A DNA stretch of 14,143 nt from CAYSSG01 sp964433635 (GCA_964433635.1 CAYSSG010000044.1:1-14143), one strand, 5' to 3'. Shown: positions 5,151 through 14,130, counted from the stretch's first letter. Notes: generated by a model not told the origin, from the sequence alone. Numbers and translations: made by a program.

Positions 5151-6665
5151 CTATGTAGAACAATGATCAATGGCTTTACCTGCATGAAAAATTTTACGAA
5201 AATGAAACCCGGTAATGGCATAGGTGATTGCTGCTGGAAATAGTGCAGGGCGATGAAAAAGTGTCCAGAAAAATACTTTCCAATAATACGCTCTCCCTCT
5301 CTCTAAAATTCCCAGGTACCAAATTGACTTGAAAAAGGCTAGTAGATAGATCCAGTGAAAACGACGAAATTTTACTTTAAATCGGTTGGTATTTAAAGTT
5401 TGTATCAGAGTTAAAACACGCTGGTAATAATATCGGGGCGAATAGATCGTCTTTAATACTTTCTGGTACCCTTTGAGCAAATCATGATAGTTCATCTTGG
5501 GAATAAAGTTAATGGAGAAATCTGTATTACTTCCAGTGGGAAATCTTAAAAACCGATTTTCTCTCAACAGTCGATGATACAATTTGGTTCCGACTGGCGC
5601 ATTCAGTAATCCTACCATCGCCGTAACGATTCCACTTTTTTGAATAAAATGAATCATTTCGTCAAAGATACCAGGGGGATCATGATCAAATCCTACAATG
5701 AATCCACCAGTCACTTGCAAACCATGCTGCTGGACTTTATGAATCGACTGGATTAAATCTCGATTCCTGTTTTGATCTTTATGACACTCCTGGAGACTTT
5801 CTTCATGAGGTGTCTCAATCCCAATAAAAACGGAATCAAAGCCGGCTTCAACCATCATATTCATGAGGTCTTTCTCATCGGCAATATTGATGGAGGCTTG
5901 CGTGCCAAAGGAAAAACAGTTTCTCCTTTCATGATTCCACTGGATCAGCTCCGGAAGAATCTCTTCCCGTAATTTTCGCTTATGGGCGATAAAATTATCG
6001 TCTACAATAAATACACCTTCCCGCCATCCCAGCTGGTATAATTTATCCAGCTCTTCGAGAAATTGTTCTTTTGTTTTGGTGCGCAGCTTGTGTCCAAAAA
6101 GTAGTGTGACATCACAAAAATCACAGTCAAAGGGACAACCACGGGAATATTGGATGCATAGTGAATTATACTTTTCAAAACGATCGATCAGTTCCCAGGC
6201 AGGAACAGGAGAGCTTGTTAGATCTGCTTTTTTATCAGTAGTGTAAATTCTTTTAGGGTCCCCCTGTTGCAGATCCTCTAAAAACTCGGGAAGGGTGATT
6301 TCTGCCTCATTCAAAACCAGATGATCTACCTGATCAAAATCCTGATAAGAGGCTGTGAACAGAGGACCTCCTGCTACAATCCTGGCACCTAACTGTTTGC
6401 ATTTGACAATCAGTTCATTAACCGATTTTCGCTGAATTGACATTGCACCGATAAAAACATAATCCGCCCATTTAATGTCCTGATCTCTCAGTTGATCTCC
6501 GGCAGAAAGGTCTATTAATTTTTTCTCCCACTCATAAGGAAGTAAAGCCGCTACAGTGAGTAAACCCAAAGGAGGTATACTGGCTTTCTTTGCAATAAAT
6601 CGTAAAGCATATTTATAACTCCAGAATGTTTCCGGGTAAGCAGGATAGACTAATAGTATTTTCAT
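5151..6665 (-). CDS. Cobalamin-binding-domain radical SAM protein (B12-binding, DUF4070 type)
   Basis: The 504-residue product has an N-terminal Rossmann-like B12-binding domain (about 1-140; no DxHxxG motif is visible, as in many members of this class), then a radical SAM core with the cluster motif CPFDCDFC (Cys177, Cys181, Cys184) and GIETP around residue 280. The C-terminal part (about 375-504) matches the DUF4070 pattern. Relatives include methyltransferases such as HpnP of hopanoid methylation, but most members have no assigned substrate, and no hopanoid or other pathway genes are next to it here. The start has AAGGAGG nine bases upstream. It is probably transcribed alone from the promoter at 6710-6739. 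Membrane-like segments near 440-470 suggest a lipid substrate, which is speculative. Confidence 0.88.
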   Translation of the reverse strand: MKILLVYPAYPETFWSYKYALRFIAKKASIPPLGLLTVAALLPYEWEKKLIDLSAGDQLRDQDIKWADYVFIGAMSIQRKSVNELIVKCKQLGARIVAGGPLFTASYQDFDQVDHLVLNEAEITLPEFLEDLQQGDPKRIYTTDKKADLTSSPVPAWELIDRFEKYNSLCIQYSRGCPFDCDFCDVTLLFGHKLRTKTKEQFLEELDKLYQLGWREGVFIVDDNFIAHKRKLREEILPELIQWNHERRNCFSFGTQASINIADEKDLMNMMVEAGFDSVFIGIETPHEESLQECHKDQNRNRDLIQSIHKVQQHGLQVTGGFIVGFDHDPPGIFDEMIHFIQKSGIVTAMVGLLNAPVGTKLYHRLLRENRFLRFPTGSNTDFSINFIPKMNYHDLLKGYQKVLKTIYSPRYYYQRVLTLIQTLNTNRFKVKFRRFHWIYLLAFFKSIWYLGILERGRAYYWKVFFWTLFHRPALFPAAITYAITGFHFRKIFHAGKAIDHCST

Positions 6666-6709
6666 GATATGAAACCTCCTTAGTGATCATATATGCCTTA
6701 ACTGCCTCT

Positions 6710-6739
6710 ATTTTACCATTAAGGAAAAGACTTCAGCAA
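6710..6739 (-). promoter_or_regulatory. Promoter of the radical SAM gene
   Basis: TTGCTG (6734-6739) and TAAAAT (6710-6715) on the minus strand are 18 bases apart, with an extended TGG before the -10. The start codon follows 45 bases downstream. Confidence 0.5.
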
Positions 6740-6827
6740 TTTCCCATCTGTTATATCAACATAGTGTTTAATGTTTCTTGGCTTTTCGAATGATTTAAAA
6801 CCTTGCTATCTATGTCAATCAAGCAAA

Positions 6828-7043
6828 TTATGCTGCAAAAGTACGAAAATCCATCAGCTCAGTGTACTCTGGGAAACCATGATTATTTATAATCGTCCCT
6901 CGAAGCCATCTTCTGAATAGCTTATTAGCCACTGGATATTTCTGCTTATCCTGCTGATGTATTGATGATATTCGGGCAATCTCCTAAAATCCTTCTGCGG
7001 GGTTTTCATTGGAAAGTTCAAGTTTAATTGAATATATTATATA
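6828..7043 (-). pseudogene. Possible decayed coding fragment
   Basis: One minus-strand frame is open over this interval (71 codons before the stop at 6828) apart from a single TAG at 6984-6986. It gives a protein-like sequence that includes FRRWLRGTIINNHGF and ends FRTFAA. A second frame has an ATG at 7009 and 40 codons but no ribosome binding site. I recognise neither. A relic of a transposase or other mobile gene is one possibility; chance is another. Confidence 0.3.
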
Positions 7044-7420
7044 TCAGAAAATCCTTTTAAGACAAACTGGCGTGATCTATATAATGGTATTTCAAAACCA
7101 ATTGGTAGATATTTTATATTATTTAATGATATGGTATTATTATACAATCTTAAACCAATATTTTCACATTGTTAAAAGAACTATCAGGGCAAGTATAGAT
7201 GTAAAAAATCCAGGCCTCTAACATCTATCTTATCAGCGATCATATTAAAAGCCCAATTGAGCAATGAATATTCATAGGGCACAAATGACCTGTTTGAAAA
7301 AAAGTATAAGCTGAATAAAGACTTTTTAACTTAAATTAATGAAAATGACAATTTTCTGAAACATACTGTACAGGAAGCACAATGATAAGCTGGCTTGCCA
7401 ATTCATAAAGGAGTTTCTCT
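7044..7420. other. AT-rich intergenic DNA upstream of the CelD-like gene
   Basis: No gene is supported here. The longest plus-strand frame (ATG at 7009) has AT-driven composition and no ribosome binding site. An 8-bp inverted repeat ATAGATGT/ACATCTAT with an 18-base spacer lies at 7195-7228. A palindrome CTGTACAG lies close to 7368. The promoter of the gene at 7421 must be in this stretch, but no convincing -35/-10 pair was found. Confidence 0.35.
7195..7228. repeat. 8-bp inverted repeat
   Basis: ATAGATGT (7195-7202) and ACATCTAT (7221-7228) flank 18 bases that include AGGCCT. No T-run follows, so it is not a clear terminator. It could be an operator half-site pair or a remnant of mobile DNA. 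Confidence 0.3.
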
Positions 7421-8416
7421 ATGAGAAAAGAGAATTCTAATTGTACTGTTTCACAGGAACACTTTTCCTCCCTTTTCTCTTACTATCAAAAAAACAATAC
7501 CAACCTTCGATGGGATACCCTTTTTGTTTTGCCAGTCTGGCTGCAAACCTGGTGGCAGAAATTCGGTTCCGAGTTTAACTTACATCTCCTGGTTGCTCGT
7601 CATCAAAATAGGATAGTCGGTATCGCCCCGCTTAAAGTAAGGGGGAATACGGCATCAATCATAGGCAGCAGTGATGTCTCGGATTATGTTGATTTTATTA
7701 CCCTTCCCGGTATGGAATATATTTTCTTCTCCTGTTTACTGAATTATCTTGCCAACATGGGCATCCACTCCCTGGACATTCATCATATTCACCCTGAATC
7801 TGCAACATTCCGATTTCTTATCGATGAAGCAAAAACCCAGGGTCATCAAACTTCCTGCAAAAAGGATGATGTTTCTTTAGAGCTTGGCTTACCAACCTGC
7901 TGGGATGATTACCTGTCCTTCCTTTCCGGGAAACAGCGTCATGAAGTAAGACGCAAACTAAGAAGATTGCAGGAGGCGGGATCGGTCAACTATCGAACCA
8001 TTCAAGACAGCGATGAGATTAATTGCTATTTAAACACTTTCTTTTGGATGTTTACTGAAAGCAGGCCAGATAAAAGACAATATCTGACAGCCAGCCGGGA
8101 ATCTTTTTTCAGGTCGATGGCCATAAATATGGCCCGGCAGGATTTACTTAGAATAGGCATTTTAGAGCTCAATAAGAAACCTGTTTCCATCATCTTATAC
8201 TTTGACTATGAGAATAAGTTATATCTCTACAATAGCGGTTATGACCCCGAATACCGGTTCTTAAGCGTTGGTCTGATGTTAATACTATTCTGTATTAAAG
8301 ACAGTATAGAAAAAAACAAGGATACATTTGATTTCTTGAAAGGAAACGAAGATTATAAATATCGGCTGGGAGCCAGTGAGGTCCCCCTGTACCGCTGCCA
8401 GATAACGATTCCCTGA
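7421..8416 (+). CDS. CelD/FemAB-like GNAT acyltransferase
   Basis: The 331-residue product matches the Acetyltransf_6 (CelD, FemAB-like) layout: an N-terminal alpha/beta half (about 30-150), the conserved joining segment FLSGKQRHEVRRKLRRL (167-183), and a second GNAT half containing NSGYDPEYRFLSVG and FDFLKGNEDYKYRLG near the C-terminus. Members transfer acyl or aminoacyl groups and are often found in polysaccharide or peptidoglycan loci; no such locus is visible here. The start has AAAGGAG seven bases upstream. It has no signal peptide and should be cytoplasmic. It is monocistronic and converges on the tandem GNAT gene that ends at 8467. Confidence 0.85.
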   Translation: MRKENSNCTVSQEHFSSLFSYYQKNNTNLRWDTLFVLPVWLQTWWQKFGSEFNLHLLVARHQNRIVGIAPLKVRGNTASIIGSSDVSDYVDFITLPGMEYIFFSCLLNYLANMGIHSLDIHHIHPESATFRFLIDEAKTQGHQTSCKKDDVSLELGLPTCWDDYLSFLSGKQRHEVRRKLRRLQEAGSVNYRTIQDSDEINCYLNTFFWMFTESRPDKRQYLTASRESFFRSMAINMARQDLLRIGILELNKKPVSIILYFDYENKLYLYNSGYDPEYRFLSVGLMLILFCIKDSIEKNKDTFDFLKGNEDYKYRLGASEVPLYRCQITIP

Positions 8417-8466
8417 AAACCTTTAAGCTATATTATCTGGTTAATAACGAAGGAGATTTTCCTGGG

Positions 8467-9393
8467 TTAGTCCAACTTCTTTTCGTACCAAAGAGTGGTA
8501 TGCATGACTTTGAATCCCAAGTCATGATAAAGATTCCTGGCAGGCTTGTTATTGCTGTCGACCGTTAACACTACTGTATGTATGCCTTTTTTCTCCAGGT
8601 AATCAAGGCCTGTTGCAAGGAGAGCTTTTCCCAGCTTCTTATGGCGGTACTTCGATTCCACACCGATCATGTGTATCCTTCCTCTTCCTTTTTCCCTACT
8701 CATTTGTGTCCAACAGTAACCGGCAGGCTCCTCCCCCCACAAAGCCAGGATAATATCGGCAGTAGACCCGCCACTAAAGTGAAGCCAATCAATTACATCT
8801 TCTACCGTGTGTGGATTGAAACCCCAGGAACCTCGAAATGCCTTATTCTGCAACCGGTTCAGTATTCCCTCTTCACCATCCTGCAGTGAGCCGAAATAAA
8901 AACCAACCGGTAAGTCTGTTACCTCTGCATGGCGTTCAACTATCTTTTTCTGTAATTCTAAATATTTGCGAACACAGCGGAAACCCAATCGACTTAAGAA
9001 AGACTTAGCCGCTACATTATCACACTTGATATTTACATGAACTCTGTTCAAACCCAGCCCTTGGGCACGTTTAAAGCCCTGGTTAAATAGACTTACACCG
9101 ATTCCTTTTCTCCTGTAGGACGGATGAACGAAACAATAAAACACGATACGATTAATGCCGTCTTCCGGAACTATATATAAACAACCCATAATATTTCTAT
9201 CTTTTTTAATGATAAATAGGTTTTTTTCAGGCGAGTTATTCCCATGTTCCAACCGAATCAGCAATTGCTGCGGTGAAAGACCGAAATATTCTTCTTCGCC
9301 TGCTGCTTCAGCTGTCGCAAACAAGTGCACATATCCCTGCCAGTCTGAAGCACAGTAGTTCCTTGTTTGATAGTACTTGTCTTTTGCTTGCAT
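8467..9393 (-). CDS. Tandem-domain GNAT acetyltransferase (MshD-like layout)
   Basis: From the ATG at 9393 (AAGGAG upstream) the product has 308 residues; an in-frame ATG at 9447 has no ribosome binding site. Two GNAT domains are seen. The first (about 5-150) has the acetyl-CoA motif RRKGIG (94-99). The second (about 160-308) has RHKKLGKA (250-257) followed by a helix and NKPARNLYHDLGF. A linking segment AFRGSWGFNP (185-194) resembles the joint in mycothiol synthase-type tandem GNATs, but that pathway is not expected in Bacillota, so the substrate is open. It is transcribed divergently from the PIG-L deacetylase, with only 84 bases between the start codons, which suggests shared control. Confidence 0.85.
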   Translation of the reverse strand: MQAKDKYYQTRNYCASDWQGYVHLFATAEAAGEEEYFGLSPQQLLIRLEHGNNSPEKNLFIIKKDRNIMGCLYIVPEDGINRIVFYCFVHPSYRRKGIGVSLFNQGFKRAQGLGLNRVHVNIKCDNVAAKSFLSRLGFRCVRKYLELQKKIVERHAEVTDLPVGFYFGSLQDGEEGILNRLQNKAFRGSWGFNPHTVEDVIDWLHFSGGSTADIILALWGEEPAGYCWTQMSREKGRGRIHMIGVESKYRHKKLGKALLATGLDYLEKKGIHTVVLTVDSNNKPARNLYHDLGFKVMHTTLWYEKKLD

Positions 9394-9477
9394 GAAGATT
9401 CTCCTTATCTTATAATTAATGCTATTACTTTTCCTTATAAGAGTCAAAATATTTCACTGCCAAAAAGGAGGAGCATT
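9394..9477. promoter_or_regulatory. Divergent promoter region between GNAT and PIG-L genes
   Basis: These 84 bases must drive both genes. On the minus strand TTGACT (9442-9447) with TAGCAT 17 bases on is a possible promoter for the GNAT gene. TATAAT (9411-9416, plus strand) could serve the deacetylase gene. Neither assignment is firm. Confidence 0.35.
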
Positions 9478-10173
9478 ATGCTGAATGATAGGGCTCAGGT
9501 ATTAGTGATTACCCCTCACCCGGACGATGCTGAATTTGGTGCTGCAGGCACAGTAGCCAGATGGGTAACCGAGGGAAAAACCGTAATCTATGTTGTATGT
9601 ACCAATGGAGATAAAGGTACTGAGGATATTAACATGAATTCAAAGGATCTGTTAACCATTCGAAAACAGGAACAGATGGCAGCTGCCCGGATATTAGGTG
9701 TACAAGATGTTATTTTCCTGGATTACCCCGACCAGGGATTGGAGGATACGCCTGAATTCAGAAAAGAAATTGTGCGTTTAATTCGAAAATACCGTCCTGA
9801 AACCGTTATAACGGCTGATCCCTACCGTCGTTATATCTGGCACCGGGATCACCGGATTACCGGCCAGGTTGTTCTGGATGCTGTTTTCCCTTACGCCAGG
9901 GACCACCTGTCCTATCCTGACTTACTGCAACAAAACCTACAGCCTCATAAAGTCAGGGAGGTGTTATTATGGGCTTCCGAAGATCCAAATTTCCGCATAG
10001 ATATCACTACCTATTTTGATGTAAAATTTTCCGCACTCCAATGTCACGAAAGCCAGGTGGGTGGAAGCAAGCTCCCCAAGGTAAAAGAATGGCTCAGGGA
10101 TCGAGCTATCATGATGGCAGAAGGAGAGAATTTTGAGCTCGCTGAGGCTTTTCATCGTGTTGAAATAATATGA
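9478..10173 (+). CDS. PIG-L (LmbE) family deacetylase
   Basis: The start is placed at 9478 because AAGGAGG lies just upstream and the fold begins directly after; an earlier in-frame ATG at 9367 would add 37 residues overlapping the divergent gene. The product has 231 residues. The zinc motif PHPDDAEFG (13-21) and the second metal-binding motif HRDH (122-125) are intact, so it should be an active Zn-dependent hydrolase removing an acetyl group from an N-acetyl sugar or its conjugate. Family members include MshB and BshB of mycothiol and bacillithiol synthesis and many sugar deacetylases. The nearby GNAT genes and sugar ABC importer fit aminosugar chemistry, but the substrate is not shown by the sequence. 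Confidence 0.9.
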   Translation: MLNDRAQVLVITPHPDDAEFGAAGTVARWVTEGKTVIYVVCTNGDKGTEDINMNSKDLLTIRKQEQMAAARILGVQDVIFLDYPDQGLEDTPEFRKEIVRLIRKYRPETVITADPYRRYIWHRDHRITGQVVLDAVFPYARDHLSYPDLLQQNLQPHKVREVLLWASEDPNFRIDITTYFDVKFSALQCHESQVGGSKLPKVKEWLRDRAIMMAEGENFELAEAFHRVEII

Positions 10174-10197
10174 TAAGAAGCTTATTTGAATATTTTA

Positions 10198-10848
10198 TCA
10201 ATCAGGAAAGAGCCATTTCACATCACCACACAGATTCTTGTCATGAGGCCTGGAGGCAAATAGTTTGTACTTCTCTCTTTCTTTTTTTAGAACTGTTCCT
10301 TCGCCGTGACCGGGAAATATTCTGGTGTCGTCAGGAAGAATCATTATCTTCTTTTCTATTGAATGGATAACCTGCCGGAAGGCTTCCGGTGAATTTGTTC
10401 TGCCCGGTCCTTCACCGAAAATAGTATCACCTGAAAGTAATGCTCTGTCAATTTTAAAACATACACTGCCCATGGTATGACCAGGTGTATGTAGAACCTC
10501 AATACTGACCTTGCCAAAATTGATGGTATCACCATCGCATAGCAATCGGTCAGCAGGTTTGGGCAAGAAAGCACGATCCAGGGGATGAACCGCCAGGGGA
10601 AAGTTTTTTGACTGGAGATCTAAAAGTGCACCAATATGATCAGGATGATTGTGAGTAAGAAGTATATAGCGACAATTTGTTTTGCCTAATGCCTCTTTTA
10701 TCACTTCTGCCTGGGCAGGTGCATCGATTAAGACACTGTTACGTGTTCTAAGACAGGTTATAATATAGGCATTTGTATTAAAAGCCCCTAAGGTGAGTCT
10801 TTCAATTTTCAGTTCTTTACTTTCAAGCACACTGATGGATTTTGCCAT
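10198..10848 (-). CDS. Metallo-beta-lactamase-fold hydrolase, glyoxalase II-like
   Basis: The 216-residue product has the full set of MBL-fold metal ligands: THNHPDH (65-71), TPGH (His124), GDTIF (Asp141) and FPGHGEGT (His181). The GPGRTNSP segment after the Asp is typical of the YcbL/glyoxalase II-like subgroup, which hydrolyses thioesters such as S-acyl-glutathione or analogues with other thiols. The start has GAAGGAG 11 bases upstream. It lies downstream of the ABC permeases in the same direction, 134 bases away, and converges with the PIG-L gene, with 24 bases between the stops. No strong terminator is seen in that gap; only a weak TGATAA/TTATCA repeat at about 10170-10200. No signal peptide, so cytoplasmic. 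Confidence 0.88.
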   Translation of the reverse strand: MAKSISVLESKELKIERLTLGAFNTNAYIITCLRTRNSVLIDAPAQAEVIKEALGKTNCRYILLTHNHPDHIGALLDLQSKNFPLAVHPLDRAFLPKPADRLLCDGDTINFGKVSIEVLHTPGHTMGSVCFKIDRALLSGDTIFGEGPGRTNSPEAFRQVIHSIEKKIMILPDDTRIFPGHGEGTVLKKEREKYKLFASRPHDKNLCGDVKWLFPD

Positions 10849-10982
10849 GGAAAAGAATTCTCCTTCCTTACTTTTATATTGGCTGAAAATGTGGTTCTCT
10901 AAATAACCTGAAAATTTTCCTCAGTCCCTGTAAAACCAGAAAGTCTTTGTTAGGTGTTTTAATTCTAATCAAGGCTTCTGTA

Positions 10983-11894
10983 TTATCCTTTGATGCCTGA
11001 TAAGGTTATCCCCTTAATCAGATACTTTTGACCTATAATAAAAACGATAAAGGAAGGAATAATACCTATAACTGCAGCTGCCATAAGAAGACTCCAATTG
11101 GTACTGTACATACCCTGAAAAGAAGCAAGACCCAGCGTAAGGGTTTTCATCGCATCCTTACTGACTACAATAAGTGGCCACATCAGATTGTTCCATTGAA
11201 ATACAAAGGTAAGTACCCCCAGGGTAACGAGGGCAGGGATGGACAAGGGCAAAATAACATGTAGATAGATAAAAAATCTGTTTGCACCGTCAATTTTGGC
11301 AGCATCTTCATATTCTTTGGGAATGGTCATGAAAAACTGTCTCAATAAAAATACCCCGAGAGCCGTGAAAACATTCGGCAGAATTAATCCAGCGTAAGTG
11401 TCCGTCCAACCCAAATACTTTATCAGGATAAAGTTCGGGATCATGGTTACTTGACTGGGAATCATCATGGTTCCCAGATAAAGCAAAAAAATAAGGTCAC
11501 GTCCTGGAAAACTGAAACGCGTAAAAGCATAGGCAGCCAGGGAAGCAGTAATCAAGGTGAGGATGGTTACCATGCCCGAAACAATGATACTGTTTAACAG
11601 ATACCGGCCAAAGGGAGTTGCTTCCCATACCTGAGAATAATTTTGCCATTGAAAAGATCGGGGAATCCATTTCGGAGGATATTCGAATACTTCCCCGGCA
11701 GACTTCACTGAAGTGGAAAGGGACCAGAAGAATGGAACCAGAATGAAAAATGTAACAATGCACATGAAGAAAAACAAAAATAAGGTTGTTCCAATACCTC
11801 TTTGTAAATTAAAAATATCGCCCGCTCCTCTTGAATTCTCAAGAAAAGGAGTCCGGGCAGCATCACCTTTTTCATCTCGTGCTTTCTTCATCAT
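10983..11894 (-). CDS. Carbohydrate ABC transporter permease, MalG type
   Basis: The 303-residue product is the second membrane subunit of a sugar importer (CUT1 class). It has an N-terminal cytoplasmic extension (1-30), a first membrane span at about 34-56 and five more, with the EAA loop EDAAKIDGANRFFIYLHVIL (about 192-213) that contacts the ATPase. It overlaps the upstream permease gene by four bases (ATGA), so translation is coupled. It ends the visible transporter operon; no ATP-binding subunit follows, so an ATPase encoded elsewhere must energise it, as MsmX does for several importers in Bacillota. The imported sugar cannot be told from sequence. Confidence 0.92.
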   Translation of the reverse strand: MMKKARDEKGDAARTPFLENSRGAGDIFNLQRGIGTTLFLFFFMCIVTFFILVPFFWSLSTSVKSAGEVFEYPPKWIPRSFQWQNYSQVWEATPFGRYLLNSIIVSGMVTILTLITASLAAYAFTRFSFPGRDLIFLLYLGTMMIPSQVTMIPNFILIKYLGWTDTYAGLILPNVFTALGVFLLRQFFMTIPKEYEDAAKIDGANRFFIYLHVILPLSIPALVTLGVLTFVFQWNNLMWPLIVVSKDAMKTLTLGLASFQGMYSTNWSLLMAAAVIGIIPSFIVFIIGQKYLIKGITLSGIKG

Positions 11895-12775
11895 AGATCA
11901 TACGCCCATTTTTTCTGATTTTTAAATTGTAAGATGGTAAGAATGAATATAATGGCAAATAAAATCCAGGCTGCTGAACATGCATAGGCCATCTGAAACC
12001 GTTGAAAGGCATAATGATAGATATAGTATACCATCGTTGTTGTCGCATTAGCCGGTCCGCCCCCGGTCAACACATAAACCTGATCAAAAACCTGAAAAGA
12101 ACCAATCAGATTGATGACCACTACAAAAAATGTGGTCGGTGATAACAAGGGAAGGGTAATCCTCCAGAATTTTGTCCAACTGGATGCTCCATCGATTTCG
12201 CATGCTTCATACAATGTATCTGGAATTCCCTGTAATCCTGCCATGAATAAGACCGTAGAAAATCCGATATCTTTCCAGACACTGAAAACAATCAATGCCA
12301 CCATTGACCAATGGGGATCGCTTAACCATTGAGGAAGGTTTGTGATACCTATTCGATAGAGAAAGTCATTCAATAATCCAAAATCAGCATTAAAAATCCA
12401 TCTCCATATCATGGCAACTGCTACCGTAGTAGCTGCAACAGGCAAAAATACTGCTGTTCTGAAAAAGGAACGACCGGGTATTTTTTTTACCAGTATAAGA
12501 GCAAGAAATAGGCCAAAAACCACTCTGGCAGGCACTGTTCCCAGTACAAAGAACACGGTATTCTTTAAAACCTGGTAAAAGGGTTCACTCTGTAAAAGAT
12601 TGAGGTAATTTTCCAACCCGACAAATTTTGCAGGTGTCAACATGTCCCAATCAAAAAAACTGATAACGAATGAAGCCAGGGTGGCACCGAAAACAAAAAC
12701 GATAAATCCCAATAAGCTGGGGAGTAAAAAACACCAGGCACTCAAGGCTTCCCTTTTTTTCATGGTCATTTTCAT
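11891..12775 (-). CDS. Carbohydrate ABC transporter permease, MalF type
   Basis: The 294-residue product has six predicted membrane spans and the EAA loop EACEIDGASSWTKFWRITLP (about 191-210), which marks the first-permease class of CUT1 sugar importers. The chosen ATG (12775) has TAGGAG 13 bases away, which is long; in-frame ATGs at 12769 and 12763 are even further, so 12775 is kept. It lies 83 bases after the solute-binding protein gene with no terminator between, and overlaps the next permease gene by four bases. Confidence 0.92.
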   Translation of the reverse strand: MKMTMKKREALSAWCFLLPSLLGFIVFVFGATLASFVISFFDWDMLTPAKFVGLENYLNLLQSEPFYQVLKNTVFFVLGTVPARVVFGLFLALILVKKIPGRSFFRTAVFLPVAATTVAVAMIWRWIFNADFGLLNDFLYRIGITNLPQWLSDPHWSMVALIVFSVWKDIGFSTVLFMAGLQGIPDTLYEACEIDGASSWTKFWRITLPLLSPTTFFVVVINLIGSFQVFDQVYVLTGGGPANATTTMVYYIYHYAFQRFQMAYACSAAWILFAIIFILTILQFKNQKKWAYDL

Positions 12776-12858
12776 GTTATCAATGTCACTCCTATCCCCT
12801 TTAATCCAATGCCTGCCGAAAATTTCTTTCTATTTTTCCGATTTCCTCAATCTAAAAA

Positions 12859-14130
12859 TTACCAGCTGCCTGCTGCCCGAATTCTCTTGGTTGTTTCTTC
12901 ACTCACATACTCCAGTACCTCAACAACGCTTTTCTGTCCTGTCCAGATATAATCCATTTCCCGTATCATATAATTGGAAAAAATATCATACCAATCGGGA
13001 ATTTGCGGATCTTTAATTCCAAAAGAGGTTTCAGTGAAAAATATTCTTCTTTCATATTCACTGGGAAGATTATCAGCAAATGCATTGGCAGTCTCCGAAG
13101 TATTCATCGCTGGCACTGCATCTCCACTCCTGGCGAATATGGATTGACCTGCAGGACCACATAGAAACTGCATGAATTTCCAGGCTTCTTCCTTATGAGT
13201 AGACTGAGAGTACATAACGAAACCAGCGCCTCCGAGAGTATTGGCTCTTTTCACTCTATAAGGCAATGGGGCAATACCAAAATGCAGGTTTTCATTTGCC
13301 AAAAAAGAGGCAATTTGAGCAGCATTGCTGATCACCATGGCAACTCTTCCAGTCGTGAATAATTCTGAAGAGGAACCCAATTGAGCTAATCCTGCCGGGG
13401 ATGGAACCACCTTATATTCTAACACCAGGTCACTCAGGAATTGAACAGCCTCAACCGCCTTCCTTTCATAAAGCAGACATTCATTCGGATTATCTAAATT
13501 GTCCACCAATCTGCCTCCATTCATATAAATCCACAGTTGCCACTTATTCCTCTCTAATACCAAGGCATAATGGGTTGTTCTTCCCCTCTCATCACGTCTG
13601 GTTAGTTTTATGGAAGCATCTAAAAGAGTATCCCAATCCCAGGAATAATCCGGGTAAGCTACTCCTGCTTCATCAAACAAGTCCTTATTATAGAAAAGAA
13701 CGCTGGTATCATTATCTCTCGGGAAACCATAGATTTTTCCTTTGTAGGAAAATGTGCTCAGTAATTCCTGATTGTACGCTTCCACCGGGAAGTCAGAATC
13801 ATGAATCAATTCTGAAAGATCCTGAAGAACATCTTTGGCAGCCCAACTGGGAATGGTATGCAAAAACATGACGTCCGGAGCATCATTAGCCGCCATCATC
13901 GTTTGAATTTTGTCAAAATAGCTGGACCATGGTGCACTGATAAGCTCTACTTTAATATCAGGATTTGCCTCCTCAAATTTATCAATAATTTCTTGATAGG
14001 GAGGTAACTCTGCAGGAGTGCCCCAAACAGAAAAACGAATGTTTGTTGCTCCCAATGATACAGAACTCATTTGTAAGATACCTATCCCAAATATTGTCAA
14101 AAAAATGATTAAAAAAATCGGCTTTTTCAT
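12859..14130 (-). CDS. Sugar ABC transporter solute-binding protein, family 1
   Basis: The 423-residue product is a type 1 extracellular carbohydrate-binding protein (MalE-like). It opens with a signal peptide (1-28, ending SLGA) followed by the family pattern FSVWG, FEEANPDIKVELI, APDVMFLH, YGFPRDNDTSVLFYNKDLF and GGAGFVM. There is no lipobox cysteine, unlike most Gram-positive binding proteins of this class, so it would be released or periplasmic; this would suit a diderm cell, but other explanations exist. It starts the operon with the two permeases. Only 13 bases lie upstream in the window, so its promoter and regulator cannot be seen. The ligand is unknown. Confidence 0.93.
   Translation of the reverse strand: MKKPIFLIIFLTIFGIGILQMSSVSLGATNIRFSVWGTPAELPPYQEIIDKFEEANPDIKVELISAPWSSYFDKIQTMMAANDAPDVMFLHTIPSWAAKDVLQDLSELIHDSDFPVEAYNQELLSTFSYKGKIYGFPRDNDTSVLFYNKDLFDEAGVAYPDYSWDWDTLLDASIKLTRRDERGRTTHYALVLERNKWQLWIYMNGGRLVDNLDNPNECLLYERKAVEAVQFLSDLVLEYKVVPSPAGLAQLGSSSELFTTGRVAMVISNAAQIASFLANENLHFGIAPLPYRVKRANTLGGAGFVMYSQSTHKEEAWKFMQFLCGPAGQSIFARSGDAVPAMNTSETANAFADNLPSEYERRIFFTETSFGIKDPQIPDWYDIFSNYMIREMDYIWTGQKSVVEVLEYVSEETTKRIRAAGSW

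Noticed and set aside
7009..7221. 70-codon plus-strand frame in the AT-rich gap
   Set aside because: Rich in Ile and Tyr as expected from AT-rich random DNA, with no ribosome binding site and no family resemblance.
8417..8466. Possible bidirectional terminator between the CelD-like and tandem GNAT genes
   Set aside because: Only a 4-bp AGGA/TCCT pairing is available and no clear T-run follows.
10865..10982. Short minus-strand frame after the MalG-type permease, starting at a TTG
   Set aside because: About 30 residues, no ribosome binding site and no ATG; probably chance.
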